The notes under the pieces: model-generated | Told to the model about the DNA's origin: nothing | The model's input: the letters and a program-made list of their open reading frames with translations, nothing else | Databases searched by the model: none | Shown: in pieces, positions 22,125 to 34,246 of the stretch | Layout of the letters: the number at the start of each line of letters is the position of its first letter | How positions within the stretch are numbered: the first letter of the stretch is position 1 | Origin: Cyclina sinensis | Taxonomy: Eukaryota > Mollusca > Bivalvia > Venerida > Veneridae | DNA length: 64,000 nucleotides | Direction of reading: 5' to 3' | NCBI GenBank assembly: GCA_012932295.1 | Contig: JAAONU010000001.1 | Location: 58,315,693-58,379,692, forward strand | Position numbers and translations under genes: made by a program

Positions 22125-24047
22125 ACTATCATCATCACTGTCATCAATCTTTCTGTTATCATTCTCAAATCCATCCCTGCTATCACCTTGATCATTATCA
22201 TATCCATAATTCACCTGCGGCACGTTTGGATGTGGTGCACCATTTATAGCTGTGGCTTGAACAATCTTACCATTGGAAACTGTTACTGATTCTAGCTTGG
22301 AAACTGTTACTGATTCTAACTCATCACCAAACTTACCAGCCTTTTCAGCTTCTAAAACAATAAAGATAATTGTGAATACCAAAGTTTCTACTTCCTTTGA
22401 ATTTACATACAAAATGTCACACACACAAATCAACAAGACTTGATATTGTTTTGACTTCAGACTGTAAAACAATTATTTTCTTCCTTTTCTTATTTTAAGT
22501 TCTTGCAGTGTCATATATTTTAAAATGTTTGTTGACTTTACATAAACTTTTGTAACAATTAGTAGTGTTTAACCACTCTACCACTACACTACATTTAAAT
22601 AATTATTTTCAGATACAATTATGTCATGCTGTAAGTACTTGCCACAAAGATTCCTATAATTAGAATAAGATTAGTGACTGGCACTTCATTTTTTTCAAAG
22701 CATAATGTGGTTGATAAGGTATGGTCCACTTAATGGTATTTTTCTTGGCAACATGACCATTGGAAGTTGGGTACAGCACAGGTATTCTCAGGAAGATAAA
22801 ATAGTCTAATTGTTTTGACGGAACGTAAGATTATGAGTCTTCTTAAGTTAAGCTCAGAACGTAAAGCCTAGTTGCTCAAGTTTGATCCCCTACATCTCCT
22901 TTAACTTGACTGATTGTCTTTTGCATTATATCTCAAATAGACCGCCCATGTATCTGTGCTATATATAAAAAGCATTTAAAAAACAAGGGGTATGGGATAC
23001 TTTCTGTATCTTGCACAATCACCCACAATCTAAAATTACTAAACCCTACAAGGAGCTTTGATCATACGGTATTTGCAACTGGTACTGATGAAAATATCAA
23101 TAGATAGAGAAACGATGAATAAATAATGAACTGTGATTGAGTCTGTCTGTGATGGAGTCAATTTGTGATTAAGTCAATCTGTGATTAAGTATGTAATGAG
23201 TCAGTCAGTGAATGAGTCAGATGAAGTCATTCCTTGATTGAGTCAATCAGTGATAAACTAAGTCTGTTAGTCAGTCAGTCAGTGATGCAGTTGTTCTGTG
23301 ACCGAGTCAATCAGTGATTAACTAAGTCTGTGATTGAGTCAGTCTGTGATTAAGTCAATCTGTGATGATTGAGTAAGTCTGTATTTAGACAAACAGAACT
23401 AATATAAGAACTAAGTTTACACCAACCTTTTATTTTCCTGATGGATTCTTCAATGATGTCTCCATATATAATATCTCTGATGTTAGCATTGTCTAGTTCC
23501 TTGATTATCTCTGGCTGAAATGGTCAAAGACAAAACAATTACACTTTAAAGTTCTAATAAATTCAAATCTTCATTTCAAACTGACAGCAGATGTCTTGTC
23601 TTTTTGCAACTCTTTTGCCTGATTTAATTGTGTTCCTTTCAGTTCTAATAACAAAGAAATGATGTTTATTTTCAAGTCACAGTAAAATTCTGCTCAAAAG
23701 ATTCAAGCCCATGACCTTAGTCAGAAGCCTGACACTATCGGCCTCCAGTCCTTTAATCATTATTATGTTATCCTTAAATTATGACATACATCTCTTTTTG
23801 TAGGTCTTTTCTAACACATAAATCTGATTAATATAGTTCAGTTGATACATTCTACCAACACAATGCTGTTTTTTACGGAAACGTCTTGCAAATTATTTCC
23901 ATGATGTCAATATAGTCTGATAAGTTCCAGCAAACAGACTATCAAGAGACTAACAAAGCTGCAATATGTAAATGAGAACAGAAAATGGCAAACTTACCGA
24001 TTCTCGAGCCATTGAAAAGTGTACACCCTTTCGTCTAAAGTCAATAA
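22077..24047 (-). pseudogene. SLC26A11-like 3' fragment (duplicated STAS and tail exons), copy A
   Basis: Three exons match the last three of the full-length gene: a truncated one ending at about 24,047, 23427-23514 (PEIIKELDNANIRDIIYGD), and the last one starting at 22351. The first is cut by the duplication junction, so nothing upstream remains and no promoter is expected. The last exon contains an extra 24-bp repeat (22273-22320) and is interrupted by the hAT element, from which its final codons are read (QTWGNRNHVIV). Before the interruption it encodes an acidic tail (NRKIDDSDDDS) that the full-length gene reads in another frame. Confidence 0.85.
23120..23400. repeat. About 16-bp GAGTCAATCTGTGATT minisatellite, copy A
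   Basis: Imperfect head-to-tail copies of a GAGTCAGTCTGTGATT-like unit occur within an intron of the SLC26 fragment. The matching array in copy B is split by a palindromic MITE. Confidence 0.8.
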
Positions 24048-26505
24048 CAAAAAATGTGCCGATTGTGTCTGCATAATTCCCCAGCCAAGCCAAAGCAAGC
24101 TTAATCGCCAGAAACAACATTGTCGGTGGCTTCCATACACTGTAGTCTTGTTTATGGGCTAAATTCTTGTTCTTACGTTAGTCAACAAGACTTGTCACAC
24201 TCTTGTTTATAATGTCTGAAGTTAATTTCAGACCACTTTTGTTTTCGTTAATTAGAAAAAAAAGTGGAAAAGAGCATATCAGGATAAACCAAGTCAAAAG
24301 CACTGACTCCCTACACAGTCAAAACCTAGAGGAAAAGACAGCATAAATTCATTTTTAAAAAAGGGGGACACCACAAACAATATACGAAAAAGAGAACCCG
24401 ACGTTGGAACGGTCAGTGGCAAACTATTTGCCACTGGGGTTTAAACCGGGTTCTAGGGTGCACCAACCTCACACTTGTCCCACATGAGAACAAACAAGAA
24501 CAAGTTGTCTTGTTTAATTAACTCCAACCCATCCATCAACTCTATAAAGTTGCATGCAAAAGCATACAAACATTGTAGTGTGAAAAAGGTAGGTACTTAA
24601 CGACCTTACTGAGACCAGAACACTTAGATTAAAATCATCAAGAACGCGATGGCGGGAATACAAGATATTGATCGAGTGTCTACGTTCTATTAAAGATTTT
24701 CCTAGAAACTTTCAAAACTCTCAAACCCATGCCACCGTCGTGTAAACAAAGAGGTATGCAAAGAGGTCAACTGTAGAAGGGTTAATCACCAAGCAGGCAG
24801 AGCGCTGCAGAATATCATGTTGGTAACCTTTCTTTTTCAATTTACACATGGTTTGTACAAATAAAGTGGAGAAATTAATTGTTTTTGTATTTTCTTTAAT
24901 TTATAAGTCAAATTTCCATAAAACACTGGTTGAGAAATACTTGTTGCAGTAGTGTTTTTAATCTGCATTTGTATTTTTGACTCGAATCTGGGTATCGTCG
25001 ATAAAAATTGCAAAATGTTTTTTCTTAATTTGTGGTACCGATACCCCATGCATCAGAAGTTATTCTGCTATGCAAAAATTAGGTTCATTGAAATCTTTAA
25101 CATTGTTAAAAGCTCTAGTAAAGTGAATAATTGTGAAATTAAACGCAATAAGATGTAACGCGTGGGACATTACCGTCTGAAACGGATAATAAACAATATT
25201 AAAATCAAAATCATCTGTTTTATCGTATATTTTAGTAGTACCAAAACCAGTTTCAATAGAAAGATTTAGATCAAGAAAGTTTGCTTGTTTCTTTATTAAG
25301 CTCGAGTTCACTTGGGTATATTTTATTGACCAGAGATGGAAAATGGTTATTAGCTATATCAAACAAATTGTTAAGAAACCTCGAGGTGTTGTTAATGTCA
25401 TATTGATGTTCACTAGAAAAAGGTAACATGAAGTCTCTTTCATAGCAGCATGAAAACAGATCTGCAACAAAGGGTGCACAATTAGTTCCCATGGGGATGC
25501 CCACTTCGTGTTTATAAATAGAAGTTCCCAATCTAACATAAATATTATCTAGTAAGAAATAGAGCGACTCGATTGTGTCTTGACTAGTCCATAAAGTGTA
25601 ATAAAGAATAAAATATCTAAATAAAAAAATGTTTGCCTAATTTGTCAACGCGTTCTTCATGACAGTGAGCTGAAAAATATATTACCTTTAAATGATAAGA
25701 TATTGTGTTATACTAGTATATTAATTCTGAATTGTTCAAAATATCAAATAAAGAAAAAGCTACGTTTTATCATACAGATAATAGCTTAGAGGAGAGTAAT
25801 CAAGCTTAAACCACCGCAGAGACCACGCTTACGCATTGCTATCGATCCGTCCCCGAGGAGTCGTTGGTCTCCAGTATACCACAAATTATACAGGTATGTA
25901 TGGTGGCTGATTTTGGACATTTCATTCTGTCGTATTGGCACGCATCTTAAAAATTCCGAAATTTCATATTAGCACGCGCGACAGACATAAAATGGGAACA
26001 TTTTAAATGTCACTGTTTCTTTGTTTCGTTTTGTCGCGCGTGACAATACGAAATATCCAAGCTTAAAATATGTATTTCGTTCCCTCTCGAGCTCCAGTAC
26101 GAATACAACTTTCAACTAACGTTAGTGCCTAACGACTATAACGTATGAGTAGAATTTTTCATTCATACTTATATTTAGGATCCTAGTCGTGTTCCTGATA
26201 CTTGTGTTTTTAAGTCGTTCTTATCATTTATAATTAAAATAAATATGAAACATTTCTTCCATTTCATTGGAAATAATTGTTGAATTAACGGTTGAGAAAC
26301 TTATTTGGAATGATAGTCTGGCAACTGGGCACAAGAACTAGCCCTAGTAAACCACTTAACATGAACCTAAATGTTATAGCTTTAATAAAAGCAACAGATA
26401 CAGACATTCGTCTCATGAATTATTAAGTTTTAAATAAGTTCTTTCATTCGCCTAAAAAGCTTAAAATTTTGAAGGTACGTTAACGCCGTATTTTAGTACA
26501 GTCCA
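24048..26505 (+). pseudogene. Decayed copy of WD gene exons 7-8 at the start of duplicated unit B
   Basis: 24,052-24,245 aligns with WD exon 7 and its following intron, with internal gaps. 25,593-26,505 aligns with about 6,075-7,115, including an exon 8 copy near 25,781-25,891 that has lost phase by small deletions although its acceptor (CATACAG) and final ATTATACAG|GT remain. Exon 9 with the CaaX end has no counterpart. It has no coding potential. Confidence 0.8.
24837..25531 (-). mobile_element. Reverse-transcriptase relic of a retroelement
   Basis: Three overlapping minus-strand frames in different phases read, in order, VGIPMGTNCAPFVADLF, then FLDLNLSIETGFGTTKIYDKT, then GYRYHKLRKNI. They match the fingers-palm order of a retroelement RT family widespread in invertebrates, possibly Penelope-like. 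The catalytic box reads RFLNNLF where the family has [YF]xDD, so both aspartates are lost, besides the frameshifts. It lies in a 1.3 kb insertion (about 24,250-25,590) inside the decayed WD copy. Confidence 0.65.
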
Positions 26506-29186
26506 ACCTCCCCAAACGTCTCCTCCCACGAACGGCATCCTCTTTAGAACGACATTTTGATTCCCCCCCTCCCCCAAACACACACACACCCCACCACCAC
26601 CACCCCCATTGGAAATATGTGCATGTTCACTTCTCTCGAGCGACACCTATCCAAAAAGAGCAACGACATTACTGTTCTCTCCAATGACATATGATTTACC
26701 TCCGATGAACGACAGAAAAATAGTCAGCGGGTTGTTTATATCCGGGATTTCCCAAAAATATTGAAAAGGTATTTTCAGCGTATGTGCGCATGTATTAAGT
26801 CTAAATCATAAAGTTGCAGACACCCTGCGATTTAAGAATTAAACAAACATGCAATACCGAAATGAAATGATGAAACAGTTTGTTAACTTGCAGGTATTCT
26901 TATTACGGATGTGTAAGGTTGTTTCTTTTATTCACATTTAAATGTGAGAATTCATAGCTCATTAAATTTTTTCGAATGTAATTCATGAATGGTTTGTTGA
27001 GTTTTATGTTTTATGTATCATATCGTTAATTGTAGATTGTAAGTTTCATACATTTTATACATATTTATTGGCGGCGCCGAGAACGGCGACGCCTATATTT
27101 GAATAGTGTTTCATTTTGTACCATGCGCTGATGTAATCAATTTGGGAGAATCTTGGATCATTATCAATGTAAAAAAATCCGATTATTCTGTACATCACTT
27201 AAAATATGTCACTTCATAAATCGTATTTATTGATTTTAAAAATAAATTGATCAAAATCAGATAAGTTTGTATTTTTAATTAAAAGTTTTTGATGCAAAAA
27301 TTACAGATTTAATGACTTTCCCCAAAACAAATCAAAGCACTGCAAGTACTTGTGTATTCACTGCATGTATCTAGCAGTGTGTTGCTACATAATCTGAAAT
27401 GCAAATCTTTGTTAATTCTTTCAACTATAGCTATATAAAGAAAGGTGACACCGAGTGGTTAAAAGGTCGGACTTGTAATGTTAGGATCGCTAGTCAAGAC
27501 ACGAGTTCGAACCCCGTCAGCGGCCGTGTCGGCATCGGTTATTTCCTTCAGCAAGAAACTTTATTCTCATTACTTAGTACTGGTTGGTTCCACGGACGGG
27601 TTTGAGAATGATTCTATTAGCTAAAAGCTTTCGTCACAATCGAAATAAAATTGATTTGTATAAACTAACTTGAAAATAGAAATTGTACAAAATCTTTCGT
27701 TTTAATGCAATAATAAAGATATGAGTCTGTCTTTGTGAATACAGACACAAGGATGAATTTGAAGAACATTCTTAGTATGCTGGAGTAAATTCAGTCGTTA
27801 TAGTTACAAAAAACGTATCTGTTCACTACGCCACTAAACCGTTAAACCATGAATATGATAGAGTACCAGTTGTAGTTCGGGTGTTATCTAGTGCAGACAA
27901 ATTACAAAATATTTGAAATGATGTAATACCATACTGTGAAATGTGGAATTCGAACAAAGATATTACATGTAACGTTTTATTTTTTGGATGTCGATAACAT
28001 AGGAATTGTTATTTCAAAATCGAGGACACACCTTCAGAGACAAGTACCTTGGTATATTTTTCACCAAATCTGGGAATATTATGCATACAAGAAAATATTT
28101 AGTAGTAAAGCCCTTCATCTATTATAGGAGAATGTGTACTCCATAGTTGATTACCTATCGGAAGCACTGTCAGGTCGGCAGCTCTCTTTTTTCCAATTTC
28201 AGAAATACACTCACACTGTATTACTGCTACTGCTACACAAAAATTCGTTTCCCGTTTCATACCAGAGACGGTAATTCCTTAGATATAATTTTCTCTTAAA
28301 CACAGACCGGGGAAAAAGCAAGATTACGAGGTGATTTTAAATAATTTATAATTACCATTCTCTTCTACAGTTCTCTTCTACATAAATAACCGTCCATGGA
28401 TCTCAAATTCTCATTCTCTGTGGGAAGAAAAACATATTCTTGGAATTGTCATTCAAGGTTTAAATTTGAAATTTTGACATGTCTTGGGCTGCCTAGAAAC
28501 TTTGGAAAGTAAACTTAGCAACCCTTTTCAAACTTTCCGATCACTGAAGTCATCCTTTTTTCAATTTACTTAATTTGCTATTGATGGTTCCAAAATGTTC
28601 CTTGGTCAATCACAGCAAATCTATATAAAGGCTTATGACCACTGCATGTGCATGTGTGACGGTATTTTCTTCATGCATACAATATAAACAATGAAAACAT
28701 AACATTTCTTCAAGAAACAGATTGAAACTCTGAGTTTGTAAAAATTGGATTATATCCTGTCTATTATGGTTGCGCAACCAGGATAGAATAGAAAAAGACA
28801 CAAAACAGTAGGTTTTAAACAGACTAAAATCATCAAAAGGGTATAGATTGTTGAAATAAAGCAAAAGTAGACACTTGGAATATTCAAGTGCTGAATTGTG
28901 TCGGAGACGAAGAACACTTGATTATTATCCCAATTTTAAAGGGAGACATTATGCAATTTTCATAAAAAGTGAAAGATCAAATGATTTTTTATGAGAATAT
29001 AGTCATTCATATCTGGTCATTTTGTTGAAAAAAAAGTGAATTCGCATGATTTCACAACTTCAATAAAAGTGATTAAAACATGGATAAAATTAAAATGCCC
29101 CCCCCCCCTTTAAAATCTTTTTACATGCCATCTGTAAATAACTTGATTATATCATCAAAATATACAACATGTACTACACACGTGTA
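26506..29186. other. Unit-B-specific non-coding stretch
   Basis: It has no counterpart in unit A. It contains a C/A-rich run near 26,565-26,610, a SINE at 27,440-27,650 and a C-run at 29,099-29,108. No exon with splice sites was recognised; the 84-codon minus frame at 28,610-28,864 has no domain. Confidence 0.5.
27440..27650 (+). repeat. tRNA-derived SINE
   Basis: It has an A box (GACACCGAGTGGTTAAAAGG), a strong B box (GAGTTCGAACCCC), and then a tRNA-unrelated body with TTTATTCTCATTACTTAGTA. The acceptor stem does not pair, so this is not a tRNA gene. Confidence 0.7.
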
Positions 29187-29239
29187 CAATTCTTTAAGTC
29201 TGTGAAGTTGGCTGTGGGATCAACATTCGACATTCAACA

Positions 29240-30375
29240 TTCAATGTCCCGCAGTGCATTCGACATTCAGCAGGACATTCGATTTCATGCATGTTTTTGA
29301 ATGTCCCGCATTGCATTCGACATTGGGCAGGACATTCGATTTCATGCATGTTTTTGAATGTCCAACAGTGGATTGGACATTGGGCAGGACATTGAATTTC
29401 ATGCATGTTTTTGAATGTCCTGCGATGCATTGGACATTCAGCAGGACATTCAATTTCATGCATGTTTTTGAATGTCCCGCAGTGCTTTCGACATTGGGCA
29501 GGACGTTTGATTTCATGCATGTTTTTAAATGTCCAGCAGTGCATTCGACATTCAGCAGGACATTCGATTTCATGCATGTTTTTGAATGTCCAGCAGTGCA
29601 TTCGACATTAGGCAGGACATTCGATTAAATGCATGCATTTGAATGTCTTCTAGTGCATTCCACATTGGGCAGGACATTGAATTTCATGCATGTTTTTGAA
29701 TGTCCTAGGATGCATTGGACATTCAGCAGGACATTCAATTTCATGCATGTTTTTGAATGTCCCGCAGTGCATTCGACATTGGGCAGGACGTTTGATTTAA
29801 TGCATGTTTTTGAATGTCCAGCAGTGCATTCGACATTCTGCAGGACATTCGATTTCATGCATGTTTTTGAATGTCCAGCAGTGCATTCGACATTAGGCAG
29901 GACATTCGATTTAATGCATGCTTTTGAATGTCCTCTAGTGCATTCAACATTCAGCAGGACATTCGATTTCATGCATGTTTTTGAATGTCCTGCAGTGCAT
30001 TCTACATTCAGCAGGACATTCGATTTCATGCATGTTTTTGAATGTCCAGCAGTGCATTGGACATTGGGCAGGACATTCGATTTCATGCATGTTTTTGAAT
30101 GTCCTGCAGTGCATTTGACATTGGGCAAGACATTCGATTTCATGCATGTTTTTGAATGTCTAGCAGTGCATTCGACATTCAGCAGGACATTTGATTGAAT
30201 GTATGTTTTTGAATGTCCTGCAGTGCATTCGACATTCAGTAAGACATTCGATTTCATGCATGTTTTTGAATGTCCAGCAGTGTATTCGACATTCAGCAGG
30301 ACATTCGATTTAATGCATGTTTTTGAATGTCTAGCAGTGCTTTCGACATTGGGCAGGACATACAATTAAATGCAT
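29240..30375. repeat. 57-bp satellite, left arm of foldback copy 2
   Basis: The monomer is the same as in copy 1, with more substitutions (GTCCCGCAG, GTCCTGCAG, GTCTAGCAG and CATTGGGCAGG variants). Several variants recur in the same order, such as the block with CCTCTAGTGCATT or TCTTCTAGTGCATT, indicating block duplications. Confidence 0.95.
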
Positions 30376-30935
30376 GTTTTTGAATGTCCTGCTGAATGTC
30401 GAATACACTGCTGGACATTCAAAAACATGCATGAAATCGAATGTCCTGCTGAATGTCCGAATGCATCGCATGGACATTCAAAAACATGCATGAAATCATA
30501 TGTCTTGCTGAATGTCGAATGCACTGCTGGACATTCAAAAACATACATGAAATCAAATATCCTGCCCAATGTCGAATGCACTGCTGGATATTCAAAAACA
30601 TGCATGAAATGGAATGTCCTGCTGAATGTTGAATGCATTGCTGGACATTCAAAAACATGCTTGAAATCGAATGTCCTGCTGAATGTCGAATGCACTGCAG
30701 GACACTCAAAAACATGCATGAAATCGAATGTCCTGCACAATGTCAAATGCACTGCTGGACATTCAAAAACATGTATTCAATCGAATGTCCTGCTGAATGT
30801 CGAATCCACTGCTGGACATTCAAAAACATGCATGAAATCGAATGTCCTGCTGAATGTCGAATGCACTGCTGGACATTCAAAAACATGCATTAAATCGAAT
30901 GACCTGCTGAATGTCCAATGCACTGCGGGACATTG
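30376..30935. repeat. 57-bp satellite, right arm of foldback copy 2
   Basis: About ten inverted units follow the orientation switch. At the switch, one unit reads into its own reverse complement (CATGCATGTTTTTGAATGTCC then TGCTGAATGTCGAATACAC), so a perfect cruciform centre is present. Confidence 0.95.
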
Positions 30936-31094
30936 AATGTCGAATGTCGAATGTTGATCCCACTGCCAACTTCACACACTTCAATTCTTTAGGTTAATTT
31001 ATACACTTATTATTTATCTTATTTCAAAACCATGTGCGCCGCCTTTGATGCTTTGCTCAAAATTAATCTTGTCTGTATATTGCACAGGATTAAA

Positions 31095-34000
31095 ATGAAC
31101 GCTCAGGTGCACAAACATGCATTCGCATATTGATGAGGTAATGATAAAAGAAGCGGTTTTGTTCAAGAAAACTACGACTAGAGAAGAAATATAAAATGTA
31201 TTCTGAAAGTTATATCAAAAGCGAAGAATTTGTACAAGAAGGAAATCTTAAAACAGTTTCGGATTATTTGAAGAAGTATGCAGAGACACTAAACGAGAAT
31301 GAAGCATTTGTATTCACTGCCGGAGACAAAAGCATTCGGGAGGTCGTCAGCTGGAAAAATGCTCTACGACAAATCACAAAACACTGCCAGGTCCCTTAGG
31401 CGACAGGGTGTCAAAGAAGGAGAGCTTGTAGCTATAAATTTAAGAAGTTGCCCGGAGTGGCTATATGTAACGTTCGGCACAATGATGGCCGGAGCCATAC
31501 CGGTGACCACTGCATTTGTTTACAAGGACGGAAGTGACGTTGTTGAAGTAATGAAACGGTTAAAGAGATGTTCTATGTTGATAATGGATCCCGGCCAAGA
31601 AGGAGAGAACTGGAGAGTTATCACGAATTTAATAGATTCAAACGATGGCAGAGGCGAAGTAAAATCTAAACAAATGCCATATTTGAGGTATCTTATCATG
31701 CATGATCCAATGAAATATGTATCAAATCTGACCTGTAAACGTTTAGACCAAGTTATAAGTGAAAGAAATGATGAAATCGAACTTCCGGCGATAACAGAGG
31801 ATGACATAGCTATCTTGCTCCAGACTTCTGGGAGCACCAGTGTAGCTAAACTTGTGACGCATACCCATAAATCAATACTGTTGCCCTGCAAGGTGCGTTA
31901 CTGTAGTTGGTTAAGTCCAGGTCACGTGATCTATAACGATCGTCCCTTTACATGGGCTGGTGGATTTCCATTTTCCTGTTTGATTGGTCAGACGCGTGTA
32001 ACACTGTCTGCGTTTCGCACACTTCCAGACAATTCGATAGCAGAGATGATTGAAGTTATAAGCAGAGAAAAGTGTTCTATAGTTTTGGCAATGCCGCCAT
32101 TACTACATGCGATAATACAGCAAAAGGTAGAGTATCATTACTTACCCTTTCGTTTCAGTATTCACTGCCTTCATAAGCTTGTTTTAATCTTTTTCTTTTA
32201 TTGCACTGACGTAATCTTATTTTGATGTTATAAAATTTAAAAATCAACTTGAAAGAAATGAATATTTGCTTTTTTCACTTGCAGCAATTACCAAGTGATA
32301 TGCGTTGTTGCAATGTTCTGTTTGATATGCTTCAAGTGAATTATGCTACTGAAAGTTTGTTACGCAGCAGATATTTGGTGTGTTATGTTATGTTTGATCC
32401 TTTGCTGTATATTTCTATTCTTTTTTGATTCATTAACATATCGACATGGCTTCAGCTCTAAGAAAACATAAAAAATTGTGTGACAGATCTTCATAAACAC
32501 GCACCCCTTGTTTTGTACGAGAATATGGTACCGTACACATTTTGTGTATGAAACATACACATTAATATCATGTGGTTTATGCATGAGCAAGGCTAAAGAT
32601 GGCAAATGCCAACATTAGGCTACATTTAACTGAAGCAGAGACGTGGCGTACCAAAGGGATGGTTGAACAACAAGCCAGTCGCCTTGAGATTTGGACAGTT
32701 TTAGGTGTCCATCCCGCTGTGATCACTAGAGCCTGATCCAGGTATCGATATTATGGTGAGGACAGACAAAGAGCTACATCAAGAGCTGACGATCGGTTAT
32801 TTCGGGCAGTTTTGTAATGACCTATAGATAGCAATTTCAGCCTAGAACCATACAGGAGTTTGATGCCATGGTTGTCCAAAAATGAAAACGAGTGACTAAA
32901 TGGACCGTCTGAAACCAGATATTGAACCAAGAATAGATTGTCTTATTGTCATATGATTAAAAATAGAAAACGACCCCAGGTTGATGAAATCCCTGTGTTC
33001 ATTGACATCCTGTTAATTATATTAAAAATTAACAACAACAAAAGCATAATTAACCAGCCACTATACCCCTAAAACTTATTAATTGGAAAGAAGGCCTGTG
33101 TAAACCCATACAGTTTGTTTGAAATCATTTTTTCTGTGTAGCTACATATTTGGGATTTGCAAACTTCGATAAACAATGCCTCAGATAATAAACTTCTAAT
33201 AGAAAAATGCAGATCTATTTTGCTTACCAGATATTGAACCAAGAATAGATTGTCTTACTGTCTTATGATTAAAAATTGAAAACGACCCAAGGTTGATCAA
33301 ATCTGTGGTGTTTTTTTTTCAATAACTTGTAAATGTTTCTTATGATACCCTCTTTCTGTCGGTGTACCTTTTACAATTTAATAATACGATTTACGATCAG
33401 ATACAATTTATAACTTTCCATTTTAGGACAAACTACCTGCTAATTGGCCAGTTGAGATCATTCTGACTGGTGGGCAGCCACTAACAAAAAGTGTTGCATC
33501 CAGTGTAGGAAAAGTATGCAAATCCCTTGGCTGTGGTTACGGCGCAACAGAATTTATTTTCATGACATCTATGCTTGTAGATGACCCAAACAACTTTGAA
33601 GAGTTTTCTAGTGGTAGCGTCGTACAGGGGCCCGGACTTGAAGTGAAAGTTGTCGATGAAGAAGGAAAAATTGTCCCCGTAAATTGCCGCGGAGAAATCT
33701 ATCTTCGAAGTCCTGGCATGTTTAAGAGTTATTTTAATGATACTGAAAAAACTGCCAAGGTAAAATCGGAGGATGGATGGTACAAGACGGACGACATGGC
33801 AAAAATGAATGCAGAAGGAATGTTCTTCATCGATGGTAGGAAATCTAACATGATCATTTCCGGTGGCATTAACGTTATACCGGAAGTAATGGAGCGCGTG
33901 CTACGTTCCTGTCCTGGTGTTGAATCTGTTGTTGTTGTGCCAATTCCAGATGACGTAAGTTATCAGCTCCTTTGTGCATGTGTAATACCAAAGCCAAAAA

Positions 34001-34179
34001 GTGGTTTGACAGTGGAACAACTTAAGCATTTTTGTAAAGAAATATACACCGATCAAAAGGGAGTTTTTACCGTGCTCCCAAAATTTTTCTTGCTCTTAGA
34101 CAAATTTCCAGAGACAAGCACTGGCAAAACTTCAAGGCTGGAGTTAGCAAAATATGCTACAGAAATCATAAAGGGTTGA
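31095..34179 (+). pseudogene. ACSF2-like copy B, frameshifted
   Basis: It aligns with copy A at well over 90% identity in both exons (about 31095-32126 and 33427-34179). The first exon has an in-frame TGA 13 codons after the ATG, a deletion of the region encoding DYLKSTFC, and one extra A in the run at 31355-31359 (GGAAAAATG against GGAAAATG in copy A), which shifts the frame. The rest of exon 1 and all 250 codons of exon 2 are open, with the same altered P-loop (TSGSTSVAKL) and an intact STGKTSR motif. The decay is therefore recent, or a shorter product is made from an internal start. The intron is only 1.3 kb and lacks the foldback element. Confidence 0.75.
32915..33310. repeat. Local direct duplication in ACSF2-like copy B intron
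   Basis: The segment starting CCAGATATTGAACCAAGAAT and running to AACGACCC(C/A)AGGTTGAT is present twice, about 310 bp apart, but only once in copy A (near 17,027). The sequence between the two has no counterpart in copy A. Confidence 0.7.
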
Positions 34180-34240
34180 TTTGTTCCTATGACATCGGTA
34201 TATGAATATTGCACTATTTGGTTTGATCTGGCACCTTTCA

Positions 34241-34246
34241 AATAAA
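34241..34246 (+). terminator. Polyadenylation signal, ACSF2-like copy B
   Basis: AATAAA is at the same distance from the stop as in copy A. Confidence 0.5.

Larger units (their letters stand above)
29196..30981. mobile_element. Foldback DNA transposon, copy 2 (1.8 kb, arms only)
   Basis: The termini are AAGTCTGTGAAGTTGGC and, on the other strand, AAGTGTGTGAAGTTGGC. The flanks repeat CAATTCTTT exactly (29187-29195 and 30982-30990), a 9-bp target duplication. The left arm (about 20 units of 57 bp) meets the inverted right arm (about 10 units) head-on near 30,376 with no loop. Units are more diverged from each other than in copy 1, suggesting an older insertion. Confidence 0.9.

Noticed and set aside
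24048..26505. Independent second WD40 gene
   Set aside because: It contains only pieces of exons 7 and 8 with lost phase, starting exactly at the duplication junction.
27440..27540. Functional tRNA gene
   Set aside because: A and B boxes are good, but the acceptor stem does not pair and a SINE body follows. The same applies to 41,870-41,945 and 58,155-58,240.
29194..30936. Several 100-250-codon Cys-rich genes on both strands
   Set aside because: All are readings of the 57-bp foldback arms; frames differ from unit to unit and overlap on both strands.
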